The notes under the pieces are model-generated. The model was given only the letters and a program-made list of their open reading frames with translations. It did not search any database and had not been told where the DNA came from. The position numbers were made by a program, and so were the translations under genes. 64,000 nucleotides of DNA, taken from positions 7,701 to 71,700 of the forward strand of contig JAEXDA010000074.1 of NCBI GenBank assembly GCA_023401925.1, in the 5' to 3' direction. Each line of letters starts with the position of its first letter. The stretch's first letter is position 1. Of the stretch, positions 35,394 through 44,200 are shown one piece after another. The DNA comes from Bacillota bacterium (GTDB taxonomy: Bacteria; Bacillota; UBA4882; UBA8346).

Positions 35394-37037
35394 TCAAATA
35401 GCTTGCCAAAGCGCTGGAACATTCGGTGGTTCCCAACCGGTTAAAGAAGTATGCGCTTGAATGCATTTGTAATTCTTGCCGTTATAGCTAACGATATCTC
35501 CGACCCGATACGCGGTATTTGCTTTCCATTCCCGGTAAATGCCTGGAGTGGGTGTTGGGGTTGGAGCCGGAGTCACAGTCGGCGTTACAGTAGGATTAGG
35601 CGTCCCACCTCCCGGCAAAGTATCCAGATGCGGGCTAATTGTATTGGCAAAGTTATAGCCGTTGGAAGCATCCCAGTTGATGGACCAAGTCATAGCGCCG
35701 CGAATTGCAGGATAGGTATGGGGCGGTTTAAAAGCTCCAGCGTTGGCGCCGGTGGCCAGACAATCAAGGGCCGCATTCACAACGGAAGGAGCAACATAAC
35801 CACCACCGGCGGCAGAAGTGGAAGCCGGTAATCCCAAACCGACCTGGCCGGGAAGTAAACCATTTTCCAGTTGGAGTGTAGCTAAAGCGGTCAGAAATTC
35901 CTTTGTTCCCTGATAGTAGACTTTGCCATCGTAACCCAGCATTGAGCCAGAGTTGTAATACTGCATATTGACGATGGTAAGAATATCTTTGATACTTAAG
36001 GCCAACTGGAAATAACCGTTACCGGTCGATTGCATATCGATGGTCTGCGGCGCCAAGGTGATAATTAGATTGGAACCGGCCAGGGATGAAAGCTGCCGCA
36101 ATGCTTGAGCCATGTAGGTGGCGTTGATACCGTTTTCCAGGTCGATGTCGACCCCTTCCAATCCATATTGGATCATTAATGAATAAATACTGTTGGCGAA
36201 GTTTGCCGCGCTGGAGGAATTGGAAACGCTGATCGTGCCGTTTTGTCCGCCCACGGAGATGATTACATGCTGCCCCCGGGCTTTGACCGTTTGGATGTCT
36301 CCAATGAATTGAGCCTCCGTATAACCACCCAGGGCCGCTGCCAATCCCGGGTCAATGCTAAAGCTGACTGCGCCGGGGGTCGTTGTGGCATCGGCAAAGG
36401 CTATCGCAATAATGTCATATGCGGCCGGCACATCACGGATACGCAAACAACGGGCCCCATTATTAAAGTTTTGCCAGTAACCGGTTAATAGGTGGGTTGG
36501 CAAGGAAGTAGCTCCCGTACTTTGTATCAGGGGTCTAAAAGTGGCGTCTTGTTTGTCGAGAACACTGGAAATCGAAGTTCTCACTAATAAGGAATTTTGA
36601 TGCCGGAGATACTCACCCGGATAATTATAGGATTCAAAGGAAGTCAAGTTGCCCTCCGCCAACCCCGCACGCTGGAACCAAGTTGCGTCGGCTGCGAACA
36701 GGTTGGAACCGTCATAGCTATCCAGCCAAATTTCACCGTTGCGATGCCGTAAATAACTGCCCGGATAATTGACGGATTGAAAAGAGACACCGTTCGCGTC
36801 AGCCAGACCGGGAACCAGCTTGAATTGGGCATCCTGATAGGGATTGACGACAGCGTCGATCCGGCCCCGGCCATTCTGGTGACGGATACTACTTCCCTGA
36901 TAATTGTAGGTTTCGAATTGGAAAATCGTATCCCTATTGCTTGTTTCTTCGGCTATAATGGTAGTATTGCCAACTAGTAAGCCCATCACCAATGTTGCCA
37001 GCAGAACCGGCGTGATGAACCGTGAAATTCTCTTCAT
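35394..37037 (-). CDS. Secreted GH18 chitinase with N-terminal AbfB (CBM42-like) and C-terminal CBM5/12
   Basis: A 547-residue secreted protein. After the signal peptide comes an AbfB-type beta-trefoil (residues about 38-170) with three similar repeats (SFQSVNYPGSYLRHRNGEI, SFESYNYPGEYLRHQN and a first weaker copy). A GH18 barrel follows (about 180-480) with the catalytic GLEGVDIDLENG, of the ChiD/ChiC bacterial type. A Pro/Thr-rich linker (PTVTPTVTPAPTPTPTP) and a CBM5/12 domain (WKANTAYRVGDIVSYNGKNY) complete it. AbfB modules usually bind arabinofuranose side chains, so pairing one with a chitinase is uncommon. The ATG follows AAAGGAG. The CBM5/12 closely resembles that of the chitinase at 29881. 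Confidence 0.9.
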   Translation of the reverse strand: MKRISRFITPVLLATLVMGLLVGNTTIIAEETSNRDTIFQFETYNYQGSSIRHQNGRGRIDAVVNPYQDAQFKLVPGLADANGVSFQSVNYPGSYLRHRNGEIWLDSYDGSNLFAADATWFQRAGLAEGNLTSFESYNYPGEYLRHQNSLLVRTSISSVLDKQDATFRPLIQSTGATSLPTHLLTGYWQNFNNGARCLRIRDVPAAYDIIAIAFADATTTPGAVSFSIDPGLAAALGGYTEAQFIGDIQTVKARGQHVIISVGGQNGTISVSNSSSAANFANSIYSLMIQYGLEGVDIDLENGINATYMAQALRQLSSLAGSNLIITLAPQTIDMQSTGNGYFQLALSIKDILTIVNMQYYNSGSMLGYDGKVYYQGTKEFLTALATLQLENGLLPGQVGLGLPASTSAAGGGYVAPSVVNAALDCLATGANAGAFKPPHTYPAIRGAMTWSINWDASNGYNFANTISPHLDTLPGGGTPNPTVTPTVTPAPTPTPTPGIYREWKANTAYRVGDIVSYNGKNYKCIQAHTSLTGWEPPNVPALWQAI

Positions 37038-37152
37038 GATCTGAATCCGCTCCTTTCAAGGGATTTTGGTGCAATGCAATTTTTTCTAAAATGAAATTCG
37101 ATATCTCATGGAATTTAAAAATATTTCCCGACAGCCTCCGATGGGTTGCTGT

Positions 37153-38586
37153 TCATTGATAGACTTTGACATAGTCTACATACATATAGCAGGGGAAATT
37201 TGCTTGCGCCGGCTCGGTAGGACCGGTAAAAGTACCGCTGATGGCTAAGTTTAAAATAATAAAGAAAGGCTGACGAAATTCTTCTTGATTGGAAGCCGAG
37301 ATATCCTGAGTCTTTATCACCGTTCCATCCAAGTAATATTTCATGATGCTACCGTTCCATTCCATTGCATAGATATGCCACTGCGTTTCATCGACGCCAG
37401 TGGTCCAAGTGGGATTGTTGGCATTGGTATCACTGGCCCAGGGGTTTACTCCTATCCGGGTATCCCAAAATAGATTGCTGCAAAACTGAGTCTCGGCGTT
37501 CCGGTGCTCCATGATGTCAATCTCTCCGCAACTGGACCAATTGGTGGGTAAGGTATCATATCCGCCGACCGCTCCGTTTACCGTTGTATCACAGGCGTTC
37601 CCCATCATCCAAAATGCCGGCCAAGTTGAGGCGATAGTCGGTACTTTGATTCTGGCCTCAACTCTTCCGTATTTCCATGAACGGAGTCCTTTGGTCGTGA
37701 TTCGGCCTGAAAATTGATACCAGTTACGGTTGGCAAATACATAAGGGGTGCTTAAATATTCCCCTTTGATCACCAGATTGCCATTGGATAGTGAAACATT
37801 ATCCGACCGGTACCATTCCCATTCTCCGTTACCCCAACCGTCAAAGGAACCTGAACCGGGATTGTAACCGTTTCCGATTTGATAGTTCCAGTTGGTGCGA
37901 TTTAGAGTACTTCCATCAAAGTCGTCCGACCAAACTAAAGTGTTATACATATAATTTCCGGAAGCGCGAATCATTACGGAAGACATTTGATCATTACAGG
38001 CCGACCCCACATAAGGAGTATCCGCTGTAAAGGTCCATTGGGTTCCGGAAAAATTATCATTCTGATAGACATCGACCACATATCCGCCGGAGATTTTTAA
38101 GGAAGACATCCAGTCATTGGGGATGCCGGCAGCGTTTAATTGAGCTAACGTATAGCTTCCGGGACTAAGTGTCACCGCTGTTCCTCCATAATTGGCATCT
38201 TGATAGAAGGTAACCCCGGTAGAACTACTCGATCCGACAGTATAACTCGCTATAGCGGAATCATATTGGAGTCCGTTTTTGTTGTAAGTATAGTTATAAG
38301 TGATTGTATTGCCCGAACTCAAACCGCTGACTGAGTATTCCCATTGTGCCGTACTGCTGTTGTAGGTCATATAGACATTCTGTTGGGAGGCGCCGGAGAG
38401 AGTAAAATGCAGGATGATATAGCCGGCAGTATAGCCGCTGGGTTTGAACCAGAATTGTACAGAAGTTGAACTTGACGCACTCACTCCCGAAGTGTAGTCG
38501 GAGGCGCCTTGGACGCAGGAAATTCCAATGACTCCAAAGGCTAATAAAAATACGGTTGTCAGCCACAAAAATTTTCGTTTTTTCAT
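37153..38586 (-). CDS. Secreted GH16 beta-1,3(4)-glucanase with CBM56 and crystallin modules
   Basis: From ATG 38586 the enzyme has 477 residues; an earlier ATG at 38601 overlaps the GGAGG site and is rejected. A signal peptide is followed by a CBM56-like domain, a beta/gamma-crystallin domain (about 37965-38215; GVTFYQDANYGGTAVTLSPG) and a GH16 laminarinase domain with the catalytic motif GEIDIMEHRNAE, WPAFWMMGNA and FFIILNLAISG. GH16 laminarinases endo-cleave beta-1,3-glucan. Its first 200 or so residues are almost the same as those of the GH64 gene at 33573, which indicates recent module duplication. It is the promoter-proximal gene of the minus-strand cluster. Confidence 0.93.
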   Translation of the reverse strand: MKKRKFLWLTTVFLLAFGVIGISCVQGASDYTSGVSASSSTSVQFWFKPSGYTAGYIILHFTLSGASQQNVYMTYNSSTAQWEYSVSGLSSGNTITYNYTYNKNGLQYDSAIASYTVGSSSSTGVTFYQDANYGGTAVTLSPGSYTLAQLNAAGIPNDWMSSLKISGGYVVDVYQNDNFSGTQWTFTADTPYVGSACNDQMSSVMIRASGNYMYNTLVWSDDFDGSTLNRTNWNYQIGNGYNPGSGSFDGWGNGEWEWYRSDNVSLSNGNLVIKGEYLSTPYVFANRNWYQFSGRITTKGLRSWKYGRVEARIKVPTIASTWPAFWMMGNACDTTVNGAVGGYDTLPTNWSSCGEIDIMEHRNAETQFCSNLFWDTRIGVNPWASDTNANNPTWTTGVDETQWHIYAMEWNGSIMKYYLDGTVIKTQDISASNQEEFRQPFFIILNLAISGTFTGPTEPAQANFPCYMYVDYVKVYQ

Positions 38587-39432
38587 TTTTTGTTCCTCCA
38601 TTTTAAATTTTTTGCAGAAAATTGGCCTACAATTTGGCTGAAGACATTCAAAAATTCAGGCTTTTACTCGTGTATTTTGGTTGATCGCCTCCCTTTGTTT
38701 CTTAGTGAAAATAAGTAAAGTAAAAAAATCCCAAATCTACAATTTCATTATACCATAAAATTTCCAGAAAAATTATTAAAGTTATAAAAAATAAAATAAC
38801 AAATTTTAATATATAAAATGCAATTAGTAAGAATAGTGACGGTTATTTGTGTTTGTATTTGCAGATTGACGAGCTTTGTTTTTAAACGATAACTTAAATA
38901 ATATCCGGTATTTCATGCTATTCTCACTCCATTGCTATCGGATGAAAGCCGATTGCTAAAAAAACCGCCATAAGGACGGCAGTTTTAATGCTACGCTAGA
39001 AAGTATTGTTGTGTTATCTTCATTAAGTTCTCGGATGAAGCATCATCAATGTTGGTAGGAGTGTCAGTTATTTGAGAACGATTATCCTCTCCCGATAGCT
39101 TTGTGGTATTTGTCCAACTAGAATTGAAAGATAGAATAAAAGGAGCTGAGAATGCTGGCCTTTGGGATTTATTTTAATCCTCGCAAGTTGGCTACCGATA
39201 TTTTCGTGGTTCGAAATTCAGCGGTCTGATATGAGTGGGCACCCTCGTCATACTAATTGATTAAAATTATGGGGTTCTTCCGGGAGACCTCTTTTTTTGT
39301 TGTTTTTTTACGGAGGTTGATTGATAGAAACGGAATAAAAAATTCGAATTCTATTGGAATACGACATATGAATTTCGAATAATATGGTAATTTTATATGG
39401 ATTTCCAAAGACTCTTCAGGAGGTATCATTCA
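38587..39432. other. Long intergenic region with promoter, orphan terminator and a possible short peptide gene
   Basis: A TATAAT on the minus strand (38747-38752) is the likely -10 of the glucanase gene, giving a leader of about 150 nt. At 38961-38986 AAAACCGCC pairs with GGCAGTTTT; on the minus strand it ends in seven T and would act as a terminator for leftward transcription, although no leftward gene is known to its right. A 25-codon frame at 39152-39229 is listed separately. At 39273-39298 a weak stem with seven T could attenuate transcription into the BTAD regulator. Confidence 0.45.
39152..39229 (+). CDS. Possible 25-residue peptide (leader peptide?)
   Basis: ATG 39152 follows AAAAGGAGCTGAG at good spacing and opens a 25-codon frame (starts MLAFGIYFNPRKL, ends TGA 39229). 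I do not recognise it. It lies about 45 bp before a weak stem with a T-run (39273-39298) and about 200 bp before the BTAD regulator gene, an arrangement seen in attenuation leaders. The case rests on the ribosome site only. Confidence 0.3.
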   Translation: MLAFGIYFNPRKLATDIFVVRNSAV

Positions 39433-40659
39433 TTGTTTGATGTTCAATTGATTCAAAAAGCGACTGACAGGCGCTCTTCCGCATTACGGATATATTGCTT
39501 AGGAGTATTTCGCGTTTTAAGGCCAGGAGAACATCAGGCAATCGGAACCATCAGTAAACATAAAATGTGGTTATTGTTTAAGTATTTGGTTGCCCATAAA
39601 GGTTCGGCGGTGCAGACAGAAAAAATCATGGAGCTTCTTTGGCCGGGTGGACATTTCAATGATACTTCGTGCTTACGGACCACAATTTCCAGGCTGAAGA
39701 CGTTACTAGAGCCCCAGCGGATCGGTTACCAAAGATCTTCTTATATTATTTACTCCAAGGATAATTGCGCCATCAATGTACATACATCCTACTGGGTGGA
39801 TGTTGATGAATTTGAAACCTTATGCGCTCGTGCTCATCAATTGGGAAACAGCGACCGCCCGAAGGCAATTGAACACTATTTGCAGGCTCTTTCGCTGTAT
39901 CAAGGGGACTATTTTTCGGAAGACCTCGATTTGGAATGGACCCTTGTACCACGCGAATATTACCGGCGTTTATTTATTGATGCAACGGCAGAAGTGGCGC
40001 TATGGATGCTCGAAAGTAATGAATGGGCTAAAGCAGGCATATTGGTCAAACAAGCGATTAAAATCGATCCCTATGCCGAAAAACTACAGATTTTATTGAT
40101 GAAGGCCCTTCTTGGAATGGGAAATCTGAAGGCCGCAGCTGAACATTATAGTTATTACTCCAGTTTCCTTTATAAAGAATTAGGGGTTAAGCCGTCGGAA
40201 GAATGGAAGAGCCTTTATAAACAACTGCGGGATCCCGGGAAGGATCCGGTGAATAAGTTGATTTTAGATGGAAATATGGAAATATCGGTGAAAGAAAGCG
40301 GACCGATGGTTTGTGCGGCAGATCATTTTTGGGATTTTCTACTATATGAACGCCGCCGGTTAGCACGAAACGGCGGAGAATCCAGTTTGGTTGTGATGGG
40401 ACTCACCCAAAATCATTCCGAAGTTGATAATCAAAATCAGAGAATAATTGCGGAGCTGGAGTCGATTATTTATCAAAGATTGCGAAAATCGGATATCATC
40501 TGCAGATTGGATAGGCTACATTTGGCATTGTTGTTGCCTGCAACCGGGGTGGTTTGGGCTCAAACGGTTGTGAAACAAATCAAAGAGCATAATGCCCAAA
40601 ATCTTATGTTTCCCACGCAAAACCTGGAGATAAAGATCAAATCGGTAATACCCTTATAA
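39433..40659 (+). CDS. SARP/BTAD-type regulator with degenerate GGDEF-like C-terminal domain
   Basis: The protein joins an OmpR-type winged helix (residues about 20-105; LFKYLVAHKGSAVQTEKIME, LRTTISRLKTLLEP) to a BTAD tetratricopeptide-like activator domain (about 115-270). The last 110 residues follow the diguanylate-cyclase pattern (SSLVVMGL, YQRLRKSDIICRLDRLHLAL, LLPATG), but the GGDEF signature reads RLDRLHLALLLP, so no catalytic site remains. ATG 39397 has no ribosome site; TTG 39433 lies 9 nt after AGGAGG and is preferred. It is the first regulator upstream of the exopolysaccharide genes and is probably their activator. The tail may bind a nucleotide or partner; this is inference. Confidence 0.8.
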   Translation: MFDVQLIQKATDRRSSALRIYCLGVFRVLRPGEHQAIGTISKHKMWLLFKYLVAHKGSAVQTEKIMELLWPGGHFNDTSCLRTTISRLKTLLEPQRIGYQRSSYIIYSKDNCAINVHTSYWVDVDEFETLCARAHQLGNSDRPKAIEHYLQALSLYQGDYFSEDLDLEWTLVPREYYRRLFIDATAEVALWMLESNEWAKAGILVKQAIKIDPYAEKLQILLMKALLGMGNLKAAAEHYSYYSSFLYKELGVKPSEEWKSLYKQLRDPGKDPVNKLILDGNMEISVKESGPMVCAADHFWDFLLYERRRLARNGGESSLVVMGLTQNHSEVDNQNQRIIAELESIIYQRLRKSDIICRLDRLHLALLLPATGVVWAQTVVKQIKEHNAQNLMFPTQNLEIKIKSVIPL

Positions 40660-40830
40660 AAGCTTAAAAATGGGCAATATACTCAGATTGTTTTTTTTCG
40701 CAGAAAGCGCTTTTTTTCACGGAGGCGAAAGAATGAAATAGCAAATAGAAATTTTTTCTACTCATAAAAACGACATGGGGAGCGTCACAATTTGACGATT
40801 TTATGGGGAGTGAGAAGAAAGGAGAAATTG

Positions 40831-41613
40831 ATGATCGATCTTCATACACATATTTTACCGGCTATTGATGATGGCGCTTCTGATTTCGATATGGCGCTGG
40901 CAATGCTGAAAATGGCTGTGGCGCACCAAACGACAACCGTGGTTGTTACTCCACATGTTATTGAAGGCAAGTGGTTTCCTTCATGGCAAGAGATCACCAG
41001 CGGCTGTGAACTGCTACGGCAAGAAGCTTTCAAATCGGGTATTCCAATTACAATTTATCCTGGAGCTGAAGTAATGATAAGTCTCGATACTTTAAAATTG
41101 TTATCGGGTCCGGGACCTTATTGTATTAACAACGGGCATTATATGTTAGTGGAATTACCGGCACAGGAAATCCCGTTATTTACCGATCAGTTTTTTTTTA
41201 CACTTCAACTTAAGGGAATCACACCGGTATTAGCCCATCCCGAACGTCATCCTGAATTGGCTAAGAATCCGATGATATTGCAAAAATGGGTGGATAAAGG
41301 TATTATCAGCCAAGTCAACGGATCAAGTCTCCTGGGAAGGATGGGTAAGCGTGTTCAATCCCTTACGGAATTACTTTTGGAACAACAGCTGGTTCACTGT
41401 ATCGGTTCAGATGCCCATGGCTTAAATCACCGACGCCCCAAATTGCAGGAAGCCGGCGCTCAGCTCTTCAATTTGGTGGGAGAACATCAAGCCAGACAAT
41501 TACTGGTGGAAAATCCGAAGCGAATCATTGCGAACCGGGAAATCATTGTTGGCCAACGTAGTGATTATCCCAACAGCGGGTTTCAAATCTTCGGCTTTAG
41601 CCGAAAGATTTAG
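40831..41613 (+). CDS. CpsB/YwqE-type PHP protein-tyrosine phosphatase
   Basis: A manganese-dependent tyrosine phosphatase of the PHP superfamily, about 260 residues. Metal-binding motifs are IDLHTHILPAIDDGA, VTPHV, GAEVMISL, LAHPERHP and IGSDAHGLNHR. Family members dephosphorylate the tyrosine kinase (CpsD/YwqD) and so tune capsule polymer export; the matching kinase is at 44201. The ATG at 40831 follows AAAGGAG by 6 nt; upstream in-frame codons lack a ribosome site. The gene is separated from the Wza-like gene by 350 bp that contain a structured element and a promoter. Confidence 0.93.
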   Translation: MIDLHTHILPAIDDGASDFDMALAMLKMAVAHQTTTVVVTPHVIEGKWFPSWQEITSGCELLRQEAFKSGIPITIYPGAEVMISLDTLKLLSGPGPYCINNGHYMLVELPAQEIPLFTDQFFFTLQLKGITPVLAHPERHPELAKNPMILQKWVDKGIISQVNGSSLLGRMGKRVQSLTELLLEQQLVHCIGSDAHGLNHRRPKLQEAGAQLFNLVGEHQARQLLVENPKRIIANREIIVGQRSDYPNSGFQIFGFSRKI

Positions 41614-41643
41614 CTGAACAATTGCCTTTGGATTTGAATTCTC

Positions 41644-41720
41644 CCGGTTCTTTAGGCGACTGGAAGTCTGCTCGCCAACTGCGATTGGCGCAAGAACCCA
41701 CCGGTTTCATCCGGTGATAA
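41644..41720 (+). ncRNA. Candidate structured RNA upstream of the exopolysaccharide export genes
   Basis: The + strand can fold into a compact multi-arm structure. GGTTCTT (41646-41652) pairs with AAGAACC (41692-41698) and encloses GGCGA...TCGCC (41655-41675), which competes with GCCAA...TTGGC (41674-41689). Directly after the closing stem comes CACCGG-TTTCAT-CCGGTG (41698-41715). Mutually exclusive inner stems are typical of switches. It does not match any riboswitch class I know, and it is not the c-di-GMP-I pattern seen at 6.6 kb. It lies in the 41614-41966 gap between the phosphatase gene and the Wza-like gene, upstream of an apparent second promoter, so it could be a leader, a 3' end or a separate small RNA. 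Confidence 0.4.
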
Positions 41721-41906
41721 TCGAGTCTGTTTTTTCAAAGCCGCAGGCTCAAGTAAGACATTTGTTTTACAGATAATGGATATCCTGTCCGGGATACAAA
41801 AATCTTCTAAACTACTTTTTACAGTATTTTATCGAAAAAACAAGTGGATTCCCTCAATTAAAATTTTTTCATCTTCCAAAAATCTACAAAGAGTATTTTA
41901 TGAAAC

Positions 41907-41915
41907 TGTTATAAT
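41907..41915 (+). promoter_or_regulatory. Extended -10 promoter for the export genes
   Basis: TGTTATAAT (41907-41915) is an extended -10 element (TGn-TATAAT). No good -35 lies 16-18 bp upstream, as is usual for this class. Transcription would start near 41922, about 45 nt before the Wza-like ATG. Confidence 0.55.
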
Positions 41916-41966
41916 CTAAAACTGAAATACGAAAAATGTTACAATTTCTTCCATTGGGGAGGCACT

Positions 41967-42596
41967 ATGAAACGTTTCACGATATTTTCTCTGGGTTTCA
42001 TTCTATGCATGTTTTCTTTAGGAAGTTTGGCCCATGCAGAAGATTATTGCTTGGGACCAGGGGATGTATTGGATATTAGTGTTTGGGGCTATGATGAATT
42101 AAAGGTAAAAGCGCTGATGGTCCGTACGGATGGTAAAATAGCTTTCCCGCTGATTGGAGAAATTGCAGTTGAAGGATTAACGCCGGCGATTCTGGCGGAC
42201 AAGCTTTTTTTGGGCTTGAGCGCCTATGTCCATAATCCGCAGGTTACAGTGAACTTAATTCAAATGCGCACGGTTCGGGCCTATGTGTTGGGAGAGGTCA
42301 ATAAACCCGGAATGTACGAAATAGCCAAAAGCCATAAATTACTTGACTTTCTTGGGGCGGCTGGCGGATTTACTCATTATGCTGCCAAAAAGTCAGTGTA
42401 TGTGGTCCATAAAAAAGATGGCCGGTATGAAAAGATTAATCTGAATGATTTGTTAAAGAAAGGCGATTTAACCCAAAATGTTGAGCTTGGCGAGGGTGAT
42501 GTGATTTATCTGGCCAGCAACGGTCTGGACTTCATAAAAGACATTTTGCCTTATATCACAGCTGCATATGAAATCAAGATTATTACGAGGGATTAA
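41967..42596 (+). CDS. Wza-like polysaccharide biosynthesis/export protein
   Basis: The 209-residue protein has a signal peptide (FTIFSLGFILCMFSLGSLAHA), a polysaccharide export domain (YCLGPGDVLDISVWGYDELK, VRTDGKIAFPLIGEIAVEGL) and an SLBB domain (RAYVLGEVNKPGMYEIAKSH). The ligand groups of Wza-type proteins line an outer-membrane channel for capsule and exopolysaccharide, which points to an outer membrane in this organism. It is shorter than E. coli Wza (about 380 residues), lacking the C-terminal amphipathic helix barrel, as do many minimal export proteins. No Cys at the cleavage site makes lipidation unlikely. The ATG follows GGGGAGG. Confidence 0.88.
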   Translation: MKRFTIFSLGFILCMFSLGSLAHAEDYCLGPGDVLDISVWGYDELKVKALMVRTDGKIAFPLIGEIAVEGLTPAILADKLFLGLSAYVHNPQVTVNLIQMRTVRAYVLGEVNKPGMYEIAKSHKLLDFLGAAGGFTHYAAKKSVYVVHKKDGRYEKINLNDLLKKGDLTQNVELGEGDVIYLASNGLDFIKDILPYITAAYEIKIITRD

Positions 42597-42647
42597 TAAC
42601 TATTCAGATAGTCAATAATAATTGTAAATTGCAATTGGAGGCATACG

Positions 42648-44132
42648 GTGACAGAACCTAAATTTGAAGATGCCGAAATGACATTGGATTTATCCGATAT
42701 CGTTCAAATAATCCGAAAACGGTTTCGATTCATTGGCAGTATCTTTTTAATTACGGTTTTTGTTGCAGCGGTGTTCAGCTTTTTGATTCCACCGACCTAT
42801 GAGGCGGAAACCACTTTAAGAATCAAACAATCGAAGGGCTTGGCTGATTCTTTGCTGGCAGATGTGCCGATGGGGAATACGATGATGACTCAACAATTAA
42901 TGTCTACTTATGCAGAAATCTTAAAAAGCCGTACTGTGGTCAAGAATGTGATTGCGAAGACTCAAGCTGAAAAGCTTAACAAAGTCCGCTACGAGGAAAT
43001 GTTAGAGCGGATCACAACGGAGCCGGTTAAAAATACTGAAATCTTAAAAGTAAAAGTTCAGGCCGGCAGGGCAGAAGAGGCAAAGTTAGTCACGAATACT
43101 TTAGTTGATTGTTTTTTGGATAGATTAACTGAATTGGTACGCTCTAAGGATGCTGCGGTGGGTGATTTTATTGGTGAACGCCTGATTGAAGCCAAACAAG
43201 AACTGGCATGGACCGAAGATTCGTTGGAAAAATACAAACGGGAACAACAGATTGTAGCCCCGGAAGCTGAGACCAAGGCTTTGGTAGATAACCTTTCAAA
43301 ACTTAATCAGTTGAAAGCAGAAAATACGGTAAACCTGGCTGCTTCCCAGGCAAAGTTGGAATCGGCCCGAAAAGAAATATCCCAAGAAAAAGGAGAATAT
43401 ATCGCCGATAGTCCATTGATCCAACAATACAAAGCTAAGTTAGCCGATTTGGAAGTAGGGCTCGTTAGTTTATTATCCAATTATACTGAAAAACATCCTC
43501 GAGTTATTGCAGCTCGGGCCGAAATCGATGAGACCAGGGCGAAACTAAATGCAGAGATTGCTCGGGTCATCAACGCCGAGACGCCTTCGATGAATCCCAT
43601 TCATCAAGGATTATTGCAGAGCAAGATCCAGGCCGAGGTTGAAATTGCCGCCGCCAATGCCCAGACTGCCGCGCTTGCTAAAATTACTATGGCTGGTGAA
43701 ACAGAGCTTAGTATGTTGCCTGCTAAAGAACAGGATTTGGTCCGTTTGATGCGCGATGCTTCTCTGGCCCAGGATATCTACGTAATGCTTGCTAAACGGC
43801 GGGAGGAAGCCAAGATTAGTGAAGTGATGCAACCCACCGACGTCCAGGTGATTGACCGGGCCGTTTTACCGGATCAACCAATCAAACCCAATAAGAAAAT
43901 CAATATTTTAATGGCTGCTTTTCTCGGCCTGTTTGCCGGAACCGGTTTGGCTTTTCTGTTGGAATACTTATTTAAGACCATTAACAACGCAGACGATGTC
44001 GATCATTATCTAGATCTCCCGGTTTTAGGCAATATTCCGGATTTTCAGCAAAATGCAGCTGCCGATCAGCGACGCTTGTTGAAACGGTTCCGTAAGTCAA
44101 TTCCAAAAACTGAAAACCCAAAAACCACTTAA
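42648..44132 (+). CDS. Wzz/Wzc-type polysaccharide chain-length determinant (GumC-like)
   Basis: This 494-residue inner-membrane protein has a Wzz domain with transmembrane helix 1 (IGSIFLITVFVAAVFSFLIP), a long periplasmic coiled coil (residues about 165-350), and helix 2 (INILMAAFLGLFAGTGLAFL) preceded by the Pro-rich DRAVLPDQPIKPNK typical of the family. It forms the periplasmic scaffold that spans to the Wza channel and sets chain length, working with the separate tyrosine kinase at 44201. This is the split arrangement of Gram-positive CpsC/CpsD, but with the large coiled coil of Gram-negative GumC. The GTG start has GGAGG upstream. Confidence 0.92.
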   Translation: MTEPKFEDAEMTLDLSDIVQIIRKRFRFIGSIFLITVFVAAVFSFLIPPTYEAETTLRIKQSKGLADSLLADVPMGNTMMTQQLMSTYAEILKSRTVVKNVIAKTQAEKLNKVRYEEMLERITTEPVKNTEILKVKVQAGRAEEAKLVTNTLVDCFLDRLTELVRSKDAAVGDFIGERLIEAKQELAWTEDSLEKYKREQQIVAPEAETKALVDNLSKLNQLKAENTVNLAASQAKLESARKEISQEKGEYIADSPLIQQYKAKLADLEVGLVSLLSNYTEKHPRVIAARAEIDETRAKLNAEIARVINAETPSMNPIHQGLLQSKIQAEVEIAAANAQTAALAKITMAGETELSMLPAKEQDLVRLMRDASLAQDIYVMLAKRREEAKISEVMQPTDVQVIDRAVLPDQPIKPNKKINILMAAFLGLFAGTGLAFLLEYLFKTINNADDVDHYLDLPVLGNIPDFQQNAAADQRRLLKRFRKSIPKTENPKTT

Positions 44133-44200
44133 CCTGAAGCATAAATTGAAAGTAATAAAACATGGTCTAAAAATTTAATGATAAGAATGGGGATTTTCGA

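Noticed and set aside
41644..41720. Second c-di-GMP-I riboswitch
   Set aside because: The GGCAAA and ACGCAAAG core blocks are missing on both strands.
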